64,000 nt of DNA from an uncultured Bacteroidales bacterium (GTDB lineage Bacteria; Bacteroidota; Bacteroidia; Bacteroidales; Muribaculaceae): contig URIC01000004.1 in the NCBI GenBank assembly GCA_900547755.1, positions 4,080 to 68,079 on the forward strand. Direction: 5' to 3'. The position numbers and the translations under genes were made by a program. Below, piece after piece: positions 26,689 through 35,891 of this stretch (position 1 is its first letter; each line of letters starts with the position of its first letter). The notes beneath the pieces are model-generated. The model saw nothing but the letters and a program-made list of their open reading frames with translations, was not told where the DNA came from and did no database searches.

Positions 26689-28372
26689 GACCTCGCTGTT
26701 CCGCCACATGCTCGTTGGCATGGTGGCGTTTCTGTTGTGTCTGCCGTGTCCGCGCAGCCTGTCCGGCGCAGGCATCGACAACAGCCTGAAGACCTGGAAG
26801 AGCTCCGAACTGATAGGGCGCGCCAAGTCCTATATCGAGGCCGACACATTGCTTGACCGTGCGGTGGAGGCTCTGAGTATCGTGGCCAACCGCTACTATG
26901 AGAATCCTGAGGACAAGGAGGCGCGTCACAATGCCGTAGAGGCCATGACGCAGCTCTCGGGCATATACTCCTATCGCATTTTCGATTTCGGCAAGGCATA
27001 CGACTATGCGGCAACGGCGCGCCTTATAGCAGAAGAGGACAAAGACGATTACAATCTGGCCCATATCTATTCGATGATATCCAACCTGTACGTGTTGAGC
27101 GGCAATGACGACGAGCAGACAAGCGCGGCCATAGACTCCTTCACGCATCTCAGCTATAAGCACGCCCTGAAGGGTAACAACGAGGATGCCATAGCCCGTC
27201 ATGCCGTGAATATGTCTTTGTCGCGGCTCCAGGATACCGGTTGGGGCAGTTTCAGGAGCGATGTCATTTCCATGCGGGGACACCGGTTCGCCGCAGGTTC
27301 CGTGTACCGGACCATCGCCGACGATATCCTGAACGGAATGGATGCCTATTTTGCCGGCGACTACGCGAAGGCCGAGAGACTGCTCCTCTCCGCATACAGA
27401 CTGGTGCCTGAACGCCAGTACACCGAGCGCTACCGTTACGGCATCCTGTACCTATTGCAGTATGTCTACGACAGGAAGGGGGACTATGCCGCCGAGGAGG
27501 CTAACTTGCGGCAGCGTCTCAAGATGTCCACGGACCTGCATCTTGACGACTACCGCATGTTCACCCTGCAGTGTATGAGGAATTTCTACATACGTCGCGA
27601 GCTCCCTGATTCTGCGAATAAATATCATATTGAATTTCTGCTGTTCAAGGACAGCCTGGAGAGCGATGGAGGCAAGAGCAAGGTGGGAAGCATGGAGATG
27701 CTGCGCCAGATACAGAAGTCCAACGAGGAGGTGAAGCAGCTCTCGCTGCAGCGTCAGAGCGACCACCGCAGGCTTGTGGCGGCCTGTGCGGTTATTGTCG
27801 TGGTGTTGGTAGTGGCTTTGGTGCTGGCATATATGTTCGCGCAGATGCGGAAGAACCACCGGCTCTTGTACGCACGCCACCGGGAACTGCTCAGACTTCA
27901 GGACCGGTATAACCGTATGCTCGACTCCTCGGCTACAGCCGGAACACCGGAGGGAAACGGAGAGACTCTCCCTTCTTCTCCCCGGAAGGAGGAGCCGGAG
28001 GAATCCGTGGCCGAGGCGTTGAGGCAGGTCTTCGCGCGAATAGTGCGCCGCATGGAATCCTCGGACGAGATTTACTCGCCCGGCTATTCCATAGACGCTC
28101 TTGCCGCCTCGCTCCATGAACCGAAGCGCGCGGTCTCCAATGCCATCAATTACTGTTACGAGGGAAATTTCCATCAGTTCCTGAGCACATACCGCATACG
28201 CAAGGCATGCACGTTGATGCAGACCGAGAGCCGAGAGGCCCGTACGGTGGAGTATATAGCCGAAGCCTGCGGATTCCGTTCACGCACTTCTTTCGCATCC
28301 CTGTTCAAGAAACACACCGGGCTTACACCTTCCGAATATTGGAGAATGGCCCGTTCCTCATCTCCGGAATAG
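26642..28372 (+). CDS. Membrane-tethered TPR regulator with AraC-type HTH
   Basis: Predicted 576 aa. An N-terminal hydrophobic segment (residues 24-45) acts as signal or anchor; residues about 70-360 form helical TPR-like repeats, expected in the periplasm. One membrane helix follows (VAACAVIVVVLVVALVLAYM, about 380-400), then a short coiled coil and a cytoplasmic AraC-type DNA-binding domain at the C-terminus (AASLHEPKRAVSNAINY and VEYIAEACGFRSRTSFASLF). This is a one-component sensor architecture, common in Bacteroidetes. Two T9SS cargo genes follow on the same strand; whether it controls them is inference. ATG 26642 sits directly behind tandem repeats. Confidence 0.85.
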   Translation: MNRHSIYRYSEYRYSETSLFRHMLVGMVAFLLCLPCPRSLSGAGIDNSLKTWKSSELIGRAKSYIEADTLLDRAVEALSIVANRYYENPEDKEARHNAVEAMTQLSGIYSYRIFDFGKAYDYAATARLIAEEDKDDYNLAHIYSMISNLYVLSGNDDEQTSAAIDSFTHLSYKHALKGNNEDAIARHAVNMSLSRLQDTGWGSFRSDVISMRGHRFAAGSVYRTIADDILNGMDAYFAGDYAKAERLLLSAYRLVPERQYTERYRYGILYLLQYVYDRKGDYAAEEANLRQRLKMSTDLHLDDYRMFTLQCMRNFYIRRELPDSANKYHIEFLLFKDSLESDGGKSKVGSMEMLRQIQKSNEEVKQLSLQRQSDHRRLVAACAVIVVVLVVALVLAYMFAQMRKNHRLLYARHRELLRLQDRYNRMLDSSATAGTPEGNGETLPSSPRKEEPEESVAEALRQVFARIVRRMESSDEIYSPGYSIDALAASLHEPKRAVSNAINYCYEGNFHQFLSTYRIRKACTLMQTESREARTVEYIAEACGFRSRTSFASLFKKHTGLTPSEYWRMARSSSPE

Positions 28373-28387
28373 CCGTATTTTTAGGTG

Positions 28388-28421
28388 TTAGACGTATCAG
28401 AACGTGTTTTGATACGTCTAA
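28388..28421 (+). terminator. 11-bp perfect inverted repeat, likely terminator
   Basis: TTAGACGTATC (28388-28398) and GATACGTCTAA (28411-28421) with a 12-nt loop, 16 bp after the regulator stop and just before the next promoter. No long T-run follows, so an operator role is also possible. Confidence 0.5.
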
Positions 28422-28434
28422 AGGCCCTTGATGG

Positions 28435-28466
28435 TTGGTGACGGATAAGATAACCCCTTAAATTTG
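28435..28466 (+). promoter_or_regulatory. Promoter of the first cargo gene
   Basis: TTGG (28435-28438), 20 bp, TAAATTTG (28459-28466). The leader to ATG 28529 is about 55 nt. Confidence 0.65.
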
Positions 28467-28528
28467 CAGTCGGAGGTCGGACACTTGGATTCGTCTCCGC
28501 CAATATCAATCTAACACCAATTTTCAAA

Positions 28529-30643
28529 ATGAGGAAAAATCTACTAAACGCGGCATTGAGCATGGCGGTCCTGGCGATTGCCGGCAACGCCAACGCCGCA
28601 GTCAAGGTCACTGTGACGCCTATCAGTGACGAAGCCTATCGGATGCGTAAATCCGTCTCTGTAAACATCGCCGACCCGATTGTGCAGGAAGACTTCGAGG
28701 CTTTCGAGAAAGGGACCTTCGACAACCCCGACTGGGACAACCGTCTCTGCTCTCACTACTCAAGCGAAGCCATTGACCCGGTCCTTACCCACGGAGCGCA
28801 GTGGAGCGGTCACAATGTGTGTATGGGCGGCGGCGCCGCCGCGCTTTATAACATTAACCCTCAGGACCTCGCATATCTCAACACTCCCAAGATGGACTAC
28901 TCCGGTACGATAACCGTGACTTTCCTGGCCAAGGCTCTGCGTACCGCGTGGGAAGAAGAGGATGAGAATGGCGAAATGGTAAAATGGCACTTCAAAAGTA
29001 CCACGATGATGGTACGTATGGCTACCGATGATTACGACGACGAATTTGACTTCGGCGACGATTCAGACCTTGAGCTTGGAGGTAATTTCGTGTCGCGGCC
29101 TTTCTATCCCGAACAAGGTTGGAGCGAGGTCAAAATCGTATTTGACAACTATTCCGCCTACAACGACGCTTTCCTGCAGATAGCATCCGCAGGGCATCTG
29201 CTTATAGATGACGTGAGAATCACGCAGTCCATCGATAAGCTTATAGGAATTCCTGCTTTCCAGGGTTTCACAGCTGCCACTGAGGACTCCTTCACCGTTT
29301 CTTTCACTCCGGTGCGCAAGGCTGTTTTTTATAATTTGTATCTATATGAACTTGACGGTTACGACGAGGACGGAAAGCCTGTCTATAAAACCGTGGTCAT
29401 ACCTGAGAATTTGTTCTCCGAGGAAGAGATAGCTGAAATTGAGGCAATGGGAATGACTGCGACCGAGTATCTTGAGGCCTTGGCCGAGCAAATGGGTATG
29501 ACTTACGAAGAATTGCTTGAGATGTCTGCCCTTGACAAACCTTATAACTATGTCTGTCAGGTCAGAGATGATGGTTCCGGCTCTTACACCTATACTTACA
29601 CTAATCTTGACCCCTCCAAGCAGTATTATTTCGACATCCGCAGCCAGTATTACACGACATTCTCACCGGAGAACATACAGCCTGTTAAAGTCATCGGCTC
29701 GCCCGAGAATACCGACGCCACCGATATCGCGGAGAACTCCTTCACCGCCAACTGGGAGAAGATTTCCAAGGCGGAGGGTTACACCTGCGACCTGTATGGC
29801 GTGACGGAGTGTGTGGAGGATGAGGATAATTTCGTGATTTTCCAGGAAGACTTCGATGCCACGGAGTATCTCACAGACGCCACCGACATCAACAATCCCG
29901 ATGCTACGGGCGCCGAGAGCGACATAGTGTTCGACGACCTTACCTCCACTCCCGGCTGGAAATTCGGCGACGACGACTACATTCTGCTCGTCAAGGGCAA
30001 AGCCGGTCTCGGAGTGGACGATTACGGCTGCTTCCGCCTCACTTCTCCCACGATGTTCGTGGGTAATTCCGACAAGGCTGTCATCTCTCTCTGCGTGGAG
30101 AGTCCCATATCCGACTATGAGTTGCGTATCCGTTTCGCCGGTCAGGTCTACAGCCTCCCTGTCTCGGGCAACAAGATAGAAGACGAAATCGAACTTCCCA
30201 CTTTCGGTTTGCAGGAGACTAACTTCGCGATTTCCGGCCCTGACGAAGCGCCTGTATTCATTGACTACATATCCGTATCACAGTCTCTCAAGAAGGGCGA
30301 CTTTACATTCACATGGCTCGGACGCGGCGAGACTGACGCGGCGACCACTTCCTACAGGTTCGAGGACCTCGATACCGAAGCCTTCGACAAGTTCGCTTTC
30401 CGCGCGAATGCCTGGATGGGCGGCGAAGACAACAGACTCACATCTATGGACGGCGGCCGCATGGTCGTGGACCTCAAGTCCGGCAAGAGCCAGTCTGTGG
30501 ACGAGGAAAAGATTCAGATAGCTCCGGAAGCCGTTGAGGTAGAGCGCTACACGCTGGATGGCCGTCGCGTAAACGCTCCCGTACCCGGTCTGAACATTAT
30601 CCGTTACTCCGACGGTTCCGTCCGCAAGGTTATGGTCAAGTAA
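28529..30643 (+). CDS. Secreted T9SS cargo protein with choice-of-anchor J-like domains
   Basis: Predicted 704 aa. A signal peptide (MRKNLLNAALSMAVLAIAGNANA) is followed by a carbohydrate-binding-like sandwich (about 50-245: VQEDFEAFEKGTFDNPDW to LLIDDVRITQS). An FN3-like domain interrupted by an acidic helical insert (EEEIAEIEAMGMTATEYLEA) comes next, then a second sandwich (about 440-590) and a short FN3 part. The end YTLDGRRVNAPVPGLNIIRY with SDGSVRKVMVK is a type A T9SS tail. The role is unknown. The protein next downstream ends almost identically. Confidence 0.8.
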   Translation: MRKNLLNAALSMAVLAIAGNANAAVKVTVTPISDEAYRMRKSVSVNIADPIVQEDFEAFEKGTFDNPDWDNRLCSHYSSEAIDPVLTHGAQWSGHNVCMGGGAAALYNINPQDLAYLNTPKMDYSGTITVTFLAKALRTAWEEEDENGEMVKWHFKSTTMMVRMATDDYDDEFDFGDDSDLELGGNFVSRPFYPEQGWSEVKIVFDNYSAYNDAFLQIASAGHLLIDDVRITQSIDKLIGIPAFQGFTAATEDSFTVSFTPVRKAVFYNLYLYELDGYDEDGKPVYKTVVIPENLFSEEEIAEIEAMGMTATEYLEALAEQMGMTYEELLEMSALDKPYNYVCQVRDDGSGSYTYTYTNLDPSKQYYFDIRSQYYTTFSPENIQPVKVIGSPENTDATDIAENSFTANWEKISKAEGYTCDLYGVTECVEDEDNFVIFQEDFDATEYLTDATDINNPDATGAESDIVFDDLTSTPGWKFGDDDYILLVKGKAGLGVDDYGCFRLTSPTMFVGNSDKAVISLCVESPISDYELRIRFAGQVYSLPVSGNKIEDEIELPTFGLQETNFAISGPDEAPVFIDYISVSQSLKKGDFTFTWLGRGETDAATTSYRFEDLDTEAFDKFAFRANAWMGGEDNRLTSMDGGRMVVDLKSGKSQSVDEEKIQIAPEAVEVERYTLDGRRVNAPVPGLNIIRYSDGSVRKVMVK

Positions 30644-30670
30644 ATAGGATTGAGTATAATAATCTAACCG

Positions 30671-30710
30671 GGGGAGCGCGCGGCCTTGCGCCATGCGCTC
30701 CCCGTTTTTT
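30671..30710 (+). terminator. Intrinsic terminator between the two cargo genes
   Basis: GGGGAGCGC (30671-30679) pairs with GCGCTCCCC (30695-30703), followed by GTTTTTT. It separates two genes only 80 bp apart. Confidence 0.85.
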
Positions 30711-30723
30711 CAAAATATTTTTT

Positions 30724-32535
30724 ATGAGTATTCCGTTGAAATCACAAATATTGGGAATGTTTCTTGCGATGCTGACCATGACGGCGGCGCAGGGGTCTGT
30801 CCTCGACTTCACTTACAATTTCGACGACAGGACGGCCGAAGGTATGGGATATGACAAGACCGAGACATACGACGTGGCCATATTCCTGCACAACCCTTCT
30901 CTCACAGGCGCCGCCGTCACCGGCATCAGCGTGGGTGTGCCCTCCGAGGGTATAGCCAACCCCTCGGCATGGCTTGCATCCGAGCTTAAGCTGAAGCGTA
31001 AGAATGGCCGTTATCTGAACGACCCGGATATCGCTGTCGTAGAGGCCGTCGTCTCGGACGGTGTTCTGCACGCCACATTCGCCGAGCCTTACGTAATTCC
31101 CGCCGAAGGAGTCTATGTAGGCTATTCTTTCGACGTCACTGACTTGAACGCAGCCACTTCCGCTCCGGTGTCGGTAGCCGCGGGCACAGATGAATCCGGG
31201 CTCTTTCTTCACTCCTCGCGCACCAAGACACGCTGGGCCTCGCAGGTGTCCGACACAGGCAAGGTGAGCGCCATGACAGTCAGCCTGCAGGGCGATTTCC
31301 CCGGCCTGGCGGCTTATCTGAAGCCCGGCGCCTTGTCGGTAGCCGCAGGTAGCGGATTTACAGCCGACATAACACTTGTAAATGGCGGTTCCCGGTCCGT
31401 TTCCTCTGTCGGCTACAGCTACTCGGCAGGTGAATATAGCGGGACAGGCACTGTGACGCTGCCCGCTCCCCTGGCAGGCGGCATCTGCCGCAGCGTCGCG
31501 GTCACTTGTCCCTTTGACGCACCCTCGCAGACCGGTGTCTTCGACCTGGATATGAAGGTCACGCACGTCAACGGCACTCCGGTGGAGTGTACATCTACGG
31601 CAGGCAAGCTGGAGGTATATCCCTTTATGCCGGTAAACCGTCCGTTGGTGGAGGAATATACAGGTACCTGGTGCGGCTGGTGTCCGCGCGGCTATGTGGC
31701 TCTCGAGCTTATGAAGCATACAGTGGGTGACCTGTATATAGCTGCGGCCTACCACAGCGGCGACGAGATGTCGTTCCAGGGGAATACTCCAAACCAGCCC
31801 GACGGATATCCTTCCGGATATTACAACCGCAATATGCAGGCGCCATTCACTAATCCTATGGAGGAGTGGCAAAAACTCCGTACAGGTTTGCCCGACGGCG
31901 AAGTGCAGGTGTCCGTGAAGTGGACCGACGACACCAGGAGCGCTCTTTCGGCCACGGCCAGAACCCGTTTCATACGCGATAAGGCAAAGGCCGATTACCG
32001 GATACAGTTCATTCTCGTGGCCGACGGACTCTCCTCCCCCTCCTGGAGACAGAGCAACAGTTTTTCCGGCAAAGGGACCCAATATGAGTACATGAACAAC
32101 GAGTTCGGCCGAATCTTTACCGAAGGTTCGCCCAATGTCTCCGGCCTTACGTTCAACGACGTGGCCGTCACATCCACCGACAAAGAGGGCTTCCCCGCAT
32201 CCGTCCCCGCATCGGTGGAGGCAGGGCGCGAATATGAGTTCTCCTACACCTTCGACCTCTCCGACGTGGATAATGCCGATTGCCTGATGGCTCCGGACAG
32301 GCTGCGCGTGATAGCCGTATTGCTGGACGCCGGCGCCGGCCAGGTGGTGAACAGCAATTCCTCCGCCTATCCTGACGGCAGCCCCTTCGTAGGCGTTTCC
32401 GCTCCGAACACCGATGCCGACGCAGTCGAGACGGCCCGTTACGCCATAGACGGCACACGCCTGAACGCTCCCGTCCCCGGCATCAACATCATACGCTGTT
32501 CCGACGGCAGCGTCCGCAAAGTGCTGGTACGCTGA
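30724..32535 (+). CDS. Secreted Omp28-like protein with CxxC thioredoxin-type site and T9SS tail
   Basis: Predicted 603 aa. The signal peptide (MSIPLKSQILGMFLAMLTMTAAQG) is followed by an FN3/lectin-like sandwich (about 25-190), an Ig-like region, and near residue 310 the Omp28-type segment VEEYTGTWCGWCPRGYVALE with a CGWC redox-like pair. The block AAAYHSGDEMSFQ resembles thioredoxin-fold surface proteins. The tail YAIDGTRLNAPVPGINIIRC, SDGSVRKVLVR is a T9SS signal matching the upstream protein. Enzyme activity is not proven by the motif. Confidence 0.8.
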   Translation: MSIPLKSQILGMFLAMLTMTAAQGSVLDFTYNFDDRTAEGMGYDKTETYDVAIFLHNPSLTGAAVTGISVGVPSEGIANPSAWLASELKLKRKNGRYLNDPDIAVVEAVVSDGVLHATFAEPYVIPAEGVYVGYSFDVTDLNAATSAPVSVAAGTDESGLFLHSSRTKTRWASQVSDTGKVSAMTVSLQGDFPGLAAYLKPGALSVAAGSGFTADITLVNGGSRSVSSVGYSYSAGEYSGTGTVTLPAPLAGGICRSVAVTCPFDAPSQTGVFDLDMKVTHVNGTPVECTSTAGKLEVYPFMPVNRPLVEEYTGTWCGWCPRGYVALELMKHTVGDLYIAAAYHSGDEMSFQGNTPNQPDGYPSGYYNRNMQAPFTNPMEEWQKLRTGLPDGEVQVSVKWTDDTRSALSATARTRFIRDKAKADYRIQFILVADGLSSPSWRQSNSFSGKGTQYEYMNNEFGRIFTEGSPNVSGLTFNDVAVTSTDKEGFPASVPASVEAGREYEFSYTFDLSDVDNADCLMAPDRLRVIAVLLDAGAGQVVNSNSSAYPDGSPFVGVSAPNTDADAVETARYAIDGTRLNAPVPGINIIRCSDGSVRKVLVR

Positions 32536-32586
32536 CCGACAGAATGGGAAAATTCTTTCTCGTTATAATATAGACAAATTGTGCGG

Positions 32587-32620
32587 GAGACGCGGCTTCA
32601 TTTTTGTGTGGCCGCGTCTC
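32587..32620 (+). terminator. Terminator after the Omp28-like gene
   Basis: GAGACGCGGC (32587-32596) and GCCGCGTCTC (32611-32620), a perfect 10-bp stem with TTTATG after it. Confidence 0.7.
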
Positions 32621-32702
32621 TTTATGTGGCTGCGGGGAAGGGGATAAGCGGCGCTTAGAGGCCGGATTTCGGGGGGCTTTCGGTTTTTTCGTTTTTTTTT
32701 CT

Positions 32703-32710
32703 TAACTTTG
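32703..32710 (+). promoter_or_regulatory. -7 box of the acyl-CoA ligase/recF operon
   Basis: TAACTTTG follows a long T tract (32692-32701); the -33 element is only partial. The leader to ATG 32810 is about 95 nt. Confidence 0.55.
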
Positions 32711-32809
32711 TGTCCTGCTTGGCGGTTATATATAGAGGGGGATTACCCCCGTAGACCTTTCTGTTATAATTATGCCGAGCCTTTATGCTCCCCTCAAAAA
32801 ACGAAACCG

Positions 32810-34474
32810 ATGTATAGATACCCCGACAATTTCATAAAACTCTATGAGAAGAGTTTTCGTCAGAACGCCAATCTCCCGGCCTTGTCGCTCTATGGCCGTC
32901 CGGGAGCCAAAAGCTACCTTCACCTGGCCGCTAACATAGCCCGCGTGCATATCCTCTTCGAGGAGATGGGCCTTAAGCGCGGCGACAAGATTGCCCTCTA
33001 TGCCAAGGATACGGATGTGTGGGTGGAGGCGTTCATGTCGGTAATCACATACGGCGCGACAGTGGTGCCTGTCCTGCCTGACTTCGTGGCCGAGGATGCC
33101 GTCAATATCATCAATCACAGCGGGGCGCGCCTGCTCATGACCGACGATTCCCGCTGGAAGAGCCTGGACTTCAGGAAGCTCGCCGATGTGGAGTGCGTAC
33201 TCTCTCTGAGCCGCCCGGAACTGTATGCCGCCAAGAATGAGAAAAAGACGCGCAAGCTGCTGGATAACCTGGGCGATATGTTCGCCACGGTATATCCTCA
33301 GGGTTTTACCGCCGAGGATATACATTATCCGCAGGTGGACAACAATGCGGTGGTGGTGCTGAACTACACCTCGGGCACTACCGGCTTCTCCAAGGGCGTG
33401 ATGCTTACGGGCTGGAACCTGGCCGGAAACGTCGTGTTCGGGCTGAACGAGAAGTTGCACTATCCGCGCAGCCGGGTGCTTACTTTCCTGCCTATGGCCC
33501 ATGCCTATGGCTGCACTTTCGACATGCTTCTGCCGTTGGCCGCCGGTTCTCATATCACTGTCCTGGGACGTACTCCGACTCCTGCGGTTCTCTTGGCCGC
33601 GCTTCAGCAGGTGCGTCCGAATGTCCTGCTCTCCGTGCCTCTGGTGTTCGAGAAGATTTACCGCAAGAAGATAGAGCCGCTGATTTCCACACCTAAGATG
33701 CAGCGTATGCTCGCCATGCCGGGTGTGCGCGCTCTGGTACACCGCACGCTGCGCTCCCGCCTGATGAAAGTCATGGGCGGCAACCTCGACCAGGTGATTA
33801 TCGGTGGCGCGGCCCTGGGCACCGATACAGAGGAGTTCCTGAGAATGATTAAATTCCCCTACACGGTGGGCTATGGCATGACCGAGTGCGGACCCCTCAT
33901 AAGCTATACCCATGCCGCCGACTATATACCCGGTTCCGCCGGCCGCACGCTTCCCTGTATCATGGAGAGCCGCGTCGACAGCCCGGACCCTCTTTCCATT
34001 CCCGGAGAGATACTCGTACGTGGCCAGAATGTGATGGCCGGCTACTACAAGAACGAGAAAGCGACCGCAGAGGCCCTGGACTCCGAGGGATGGCTACACA
34101 CTGGCGATATGGGTACCCGCCAGCCCGACGGCACCCTCTTCCTGCGCGGCCGCAGCAAGACCATGATTCTCTCCGCTTCCGGCCAGAATATCTATCCTGA
34201 AGAATTGGAGGCCCGTATCAACGCCATGCCTTTTGTGTTGGAAAGCCTGGTGGTGGACCGCAAGGGTAAACTGACCGCCCTGGTTTTCCTGGACAAGGAG
34301 GCCATGGCCGAGCGTGGCGTCACCTCCGATAAGGTGCCTGTGCTGCTGGAGCGCCTCAAGGCTAAGGTGAACAGCCGTCTTGCCGCCTACGAGCGTCTGG
34401 CCGGGTTCGAGGCCGTGGAGGAGGAATTCGCCAAGACCCCCAAGCGCAGCATAAAACGCTTCCTGTATTCTTGA
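32810..34474 (+). CDS. AMP-dependent long-chain fatty acid--CoA ligase
   Basis: Predicted 554 aa from ATG 32810. The frame is open upstream, but that part is not protein-like and the ORF there begins before the promoter region ends. ANL-superfamily motifs: YTSGTTGFSKGVMLTGWNLA (P-loop), VGYGMTECGPLISY, GWLHTGDMGT, and the hinge FLRGRSKTMILSASGQNIYP with the catalytic lysine in KRSIKRFLYS at the C-terminus. It activates fatty acids to acyl-CoA for lipid synthesis or breakdown. First gene of an operon with recF (13 bp gap). Confidence 0.93.
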   Translation: MYRYPDNFIKLYEKSFRQNANLPALSLYGRPGAKSYLHLAANIARVHILFEEMGLKRGDKIALYAKDTDVWVEAFMSVITYGATVVPVLPDFVAEDAVNIINHSGARLLMTDDSRWKSLDFRKLADVECVLSLSRPELYAAKNEKKTRKLLDNLGDMFATVYPQGFTAEDIHYPQVDNNAVVVLNYTSGTTGFSKGVMLTGWNLAGNVVFGLNEKLHYPRSRVLTFLPMAHAYGCTFDMLLPLAAGSHITVLGRTPTPAVLLAALQQVRPNVLLSVPLVFEKIYRKKIEPLISTPKMQRMLAMPGVRALVHRTLRSRLMKVMGGNLDQVIIGGAALGTDTEEFLRMIKFPYTVGYGMTECGPLISYTHAADYIPGSAGRTLPCIMESRVDSPDPLSIPGEILVRGQNVMAGYYKNEKATAEALDSEGWLHTGDMGTRQPDGTLFLRGRSKTMILSASGQNIYPEELEARINAMPFVLESLVVDRKGKLTALVFLDKEAMAERGVTSDKVPVLLERLKAKVNSRLAAYERLAGFEAVEEEFAKTPKRSIKRFLYS

Positions 34475-34487
34475 CCCTTGGAACGAT

Positions 34488-35600
34488 ATGTGGCTCAGAG
34501 AGATTTCTATACTCAACTTCAAGAACATAGAGGAGGCCCGGGTGGAGTTCTGCCCGGGGCTCAATTGTCTGGTAGGGGATAACGGGCAGGGCAAGAGCAA
34601 CCTGCTGGAAGCCATATACTACCTGAGTATGACCCGTTCTTTTCTGCGCCTTCCCGATGCCGAGGTAATGCGCCGTGGCGCCTCCTCCATGCTGGTGCGC
34701 GGCGACTATGAGCTGGGTTCGGGACGTTCCGACTCCGTGAGCATAGGTTTCGCTCCCCCTCGCCGCAAAGTGCTGCGTCGCGGAGGCAAGGAGTACCGCC
34801 GTATGTCCGTACATATAGGCACCCTGCCCGTGGTACTGGTGTCCCCACGCGACCATTTCCTGGTCACAGGTGGGCCTGAAGAGAGACGTCGCCTTATGGA
34901 CACCGTCATCAGCCAGGGCGACCCCCTGTATCTGGAAGCCCTGATTTCATACGAAAAGGCCGTCGCTTCCCGCAACTCGTTGTTGCGTGCCGAGTGTTCC
35001 GACCCCTTGGTATTGGAGGCGGTAGAGGCGCGTATGGAGCAGGCGGCGTCGGTGATAGAGACTGCCCGCGTCGATTGGACACACACCATCGCCGGGCCGT
35101 TTCGCCGCTATTACTCCGCCATAGCCTCGGTGCCCGAGGTTCCGGCGCTGGATTATGCTCCGGCACGAGGCGACATACCGCTGCGTGATGCCCTGGCCCG
35201 CGAACTCCGCCGTGACCTGGCCTTAGGGTACACCACCGTGGGCCCGCACCGCGACGATTTGCACATGACCCTTGACGGCGCCGACCTGCGCCGTTCCGGC
35301 TCCCAGGGACAGATAAAGACCTTCACCGTCTCCCTGCGTCTGGCCATTTATGAATATTTGCGCTCCTGCCGCAATGTGCGTCCCTTGCTGCTGCTGGACG
35401 ACATATTCGACAAGCTGGACGCCTCCCGTGTAGGCAGCATAATGACGCTGGTGAGCGAGTCGGACCGTTTCGGACAGATTTTCATAACCGATACGGGGCG
35501 GCGCCGCACCGACGCCATCCTGGAACGCATCTCCGCACCCTCGCGTCTGTTCGAGACGCGGCAGGGCGCTTATTCACTCCTTAAAAACGCCCGGCCATGA
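34488..35600 (+). CDS. recF: DNA replication and repair protein RecF
   Basis: Predicted 370 aa, normal length. Walker A is GDNGQGKSN (residues 30-38), preceded by LREISILNFKNIEEARVEF. The signature region GSQGQIKTFTVSLRLAIYEY and Walker B RPLLLLDDIFDKLD are present. It loads RecA at gaps in the cytoplasm as part of RecFOR. It overlaps the DUF721 start by 4 bp, as in many Bacteroidetes. Confidence 0.96.
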   Translation: MWLREISILNFKNIEEARVEFCPGLNCLVGDNGQGKSNLLEAIYYLSMTRSFLRLPDAEVMRRGASSMLVRGDYELGSGRSDSVSIGFAPPRRKVLRRGGKEYRRMSVHIGTLPVVLVSPRDHFLVTGGPEERRRLMDTVISQGDPLYLEALISYEKAVASRNSLLRAECSDPLVLEAVEARMEQAASVIETARVDWTHTIAGPFRRYYSAIASVPEVPALDYAPARGDIPLRDALARELRRDLALGYTTVGPHRDDLHMTLDGADLRRSGSQGQIKTFTVSLRLAIYEYLRSCRNVRPLLLLDDIFDKLDASRVGSIMTLVSESDRFGQIFITDTGRRRTDAILERISAPSRLFETRQGAYSLLKNARP

Positions 35601-35887
35601 AACGCAACTATCCGCTGAAGATTTCCCAGGTAATCGAGGAGCTGTTCCGTGACAACGACATGGAGGAGACGGTGCTGATGCACCGCGCCTTGGCCGCCTG
35701 GCCCGTTGTGGTGGGGCCTGTTGTCAACCGCCAGACAGTGGAGCGGCGTGTGGCGGCCGGGGTGATATGTGTGCGCATAGCCTCCGCCGTGGTGCGCCAG
35801 GAGCTGTCCATGCAGCGTACCGCCCTCATTTCGGCCCTGAACCATGCTGTCGGAGCCGACGTTATCAAAGAAATTAAATTCGTATAG
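35597..35887 (+). CDS. DUF721 (DciA-type) protein
   Basis: Predicted 96 aa. It has the DUF721 pattern: an N-terminal helix (ISQVIEELFRDNDMEETVLM), AWPVVVGPVVNRQTV, and the beta strands ending VRIASAVVRQELSMQRTALI. Family members (DciA) help load the replicative helicase in bacteria lacking DnaC/DnaI. Its place right after recF, with overlap, is conserved in Bacteroidetes and supports a replication role. Confidence 0.88.
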   Translation: MKRNYPLKISQVIEELFRDNDMEETVLMHRALAAWPVVVGPVVNRQTVERRVAAGVICVRIASAVVRQELSMQRTALISALNHAVGADVIKEIKFV

Positions 35888-35891
35888 ACCC

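Noticed and set aside
30742..32082. 446-codon open frame on the minus strand
   Set aside because: It is antisense to the Omp28-like cargo gene, which has a signal peptide, conserved motifs and a T9SS tail. The antisense product has no recognisable domain.
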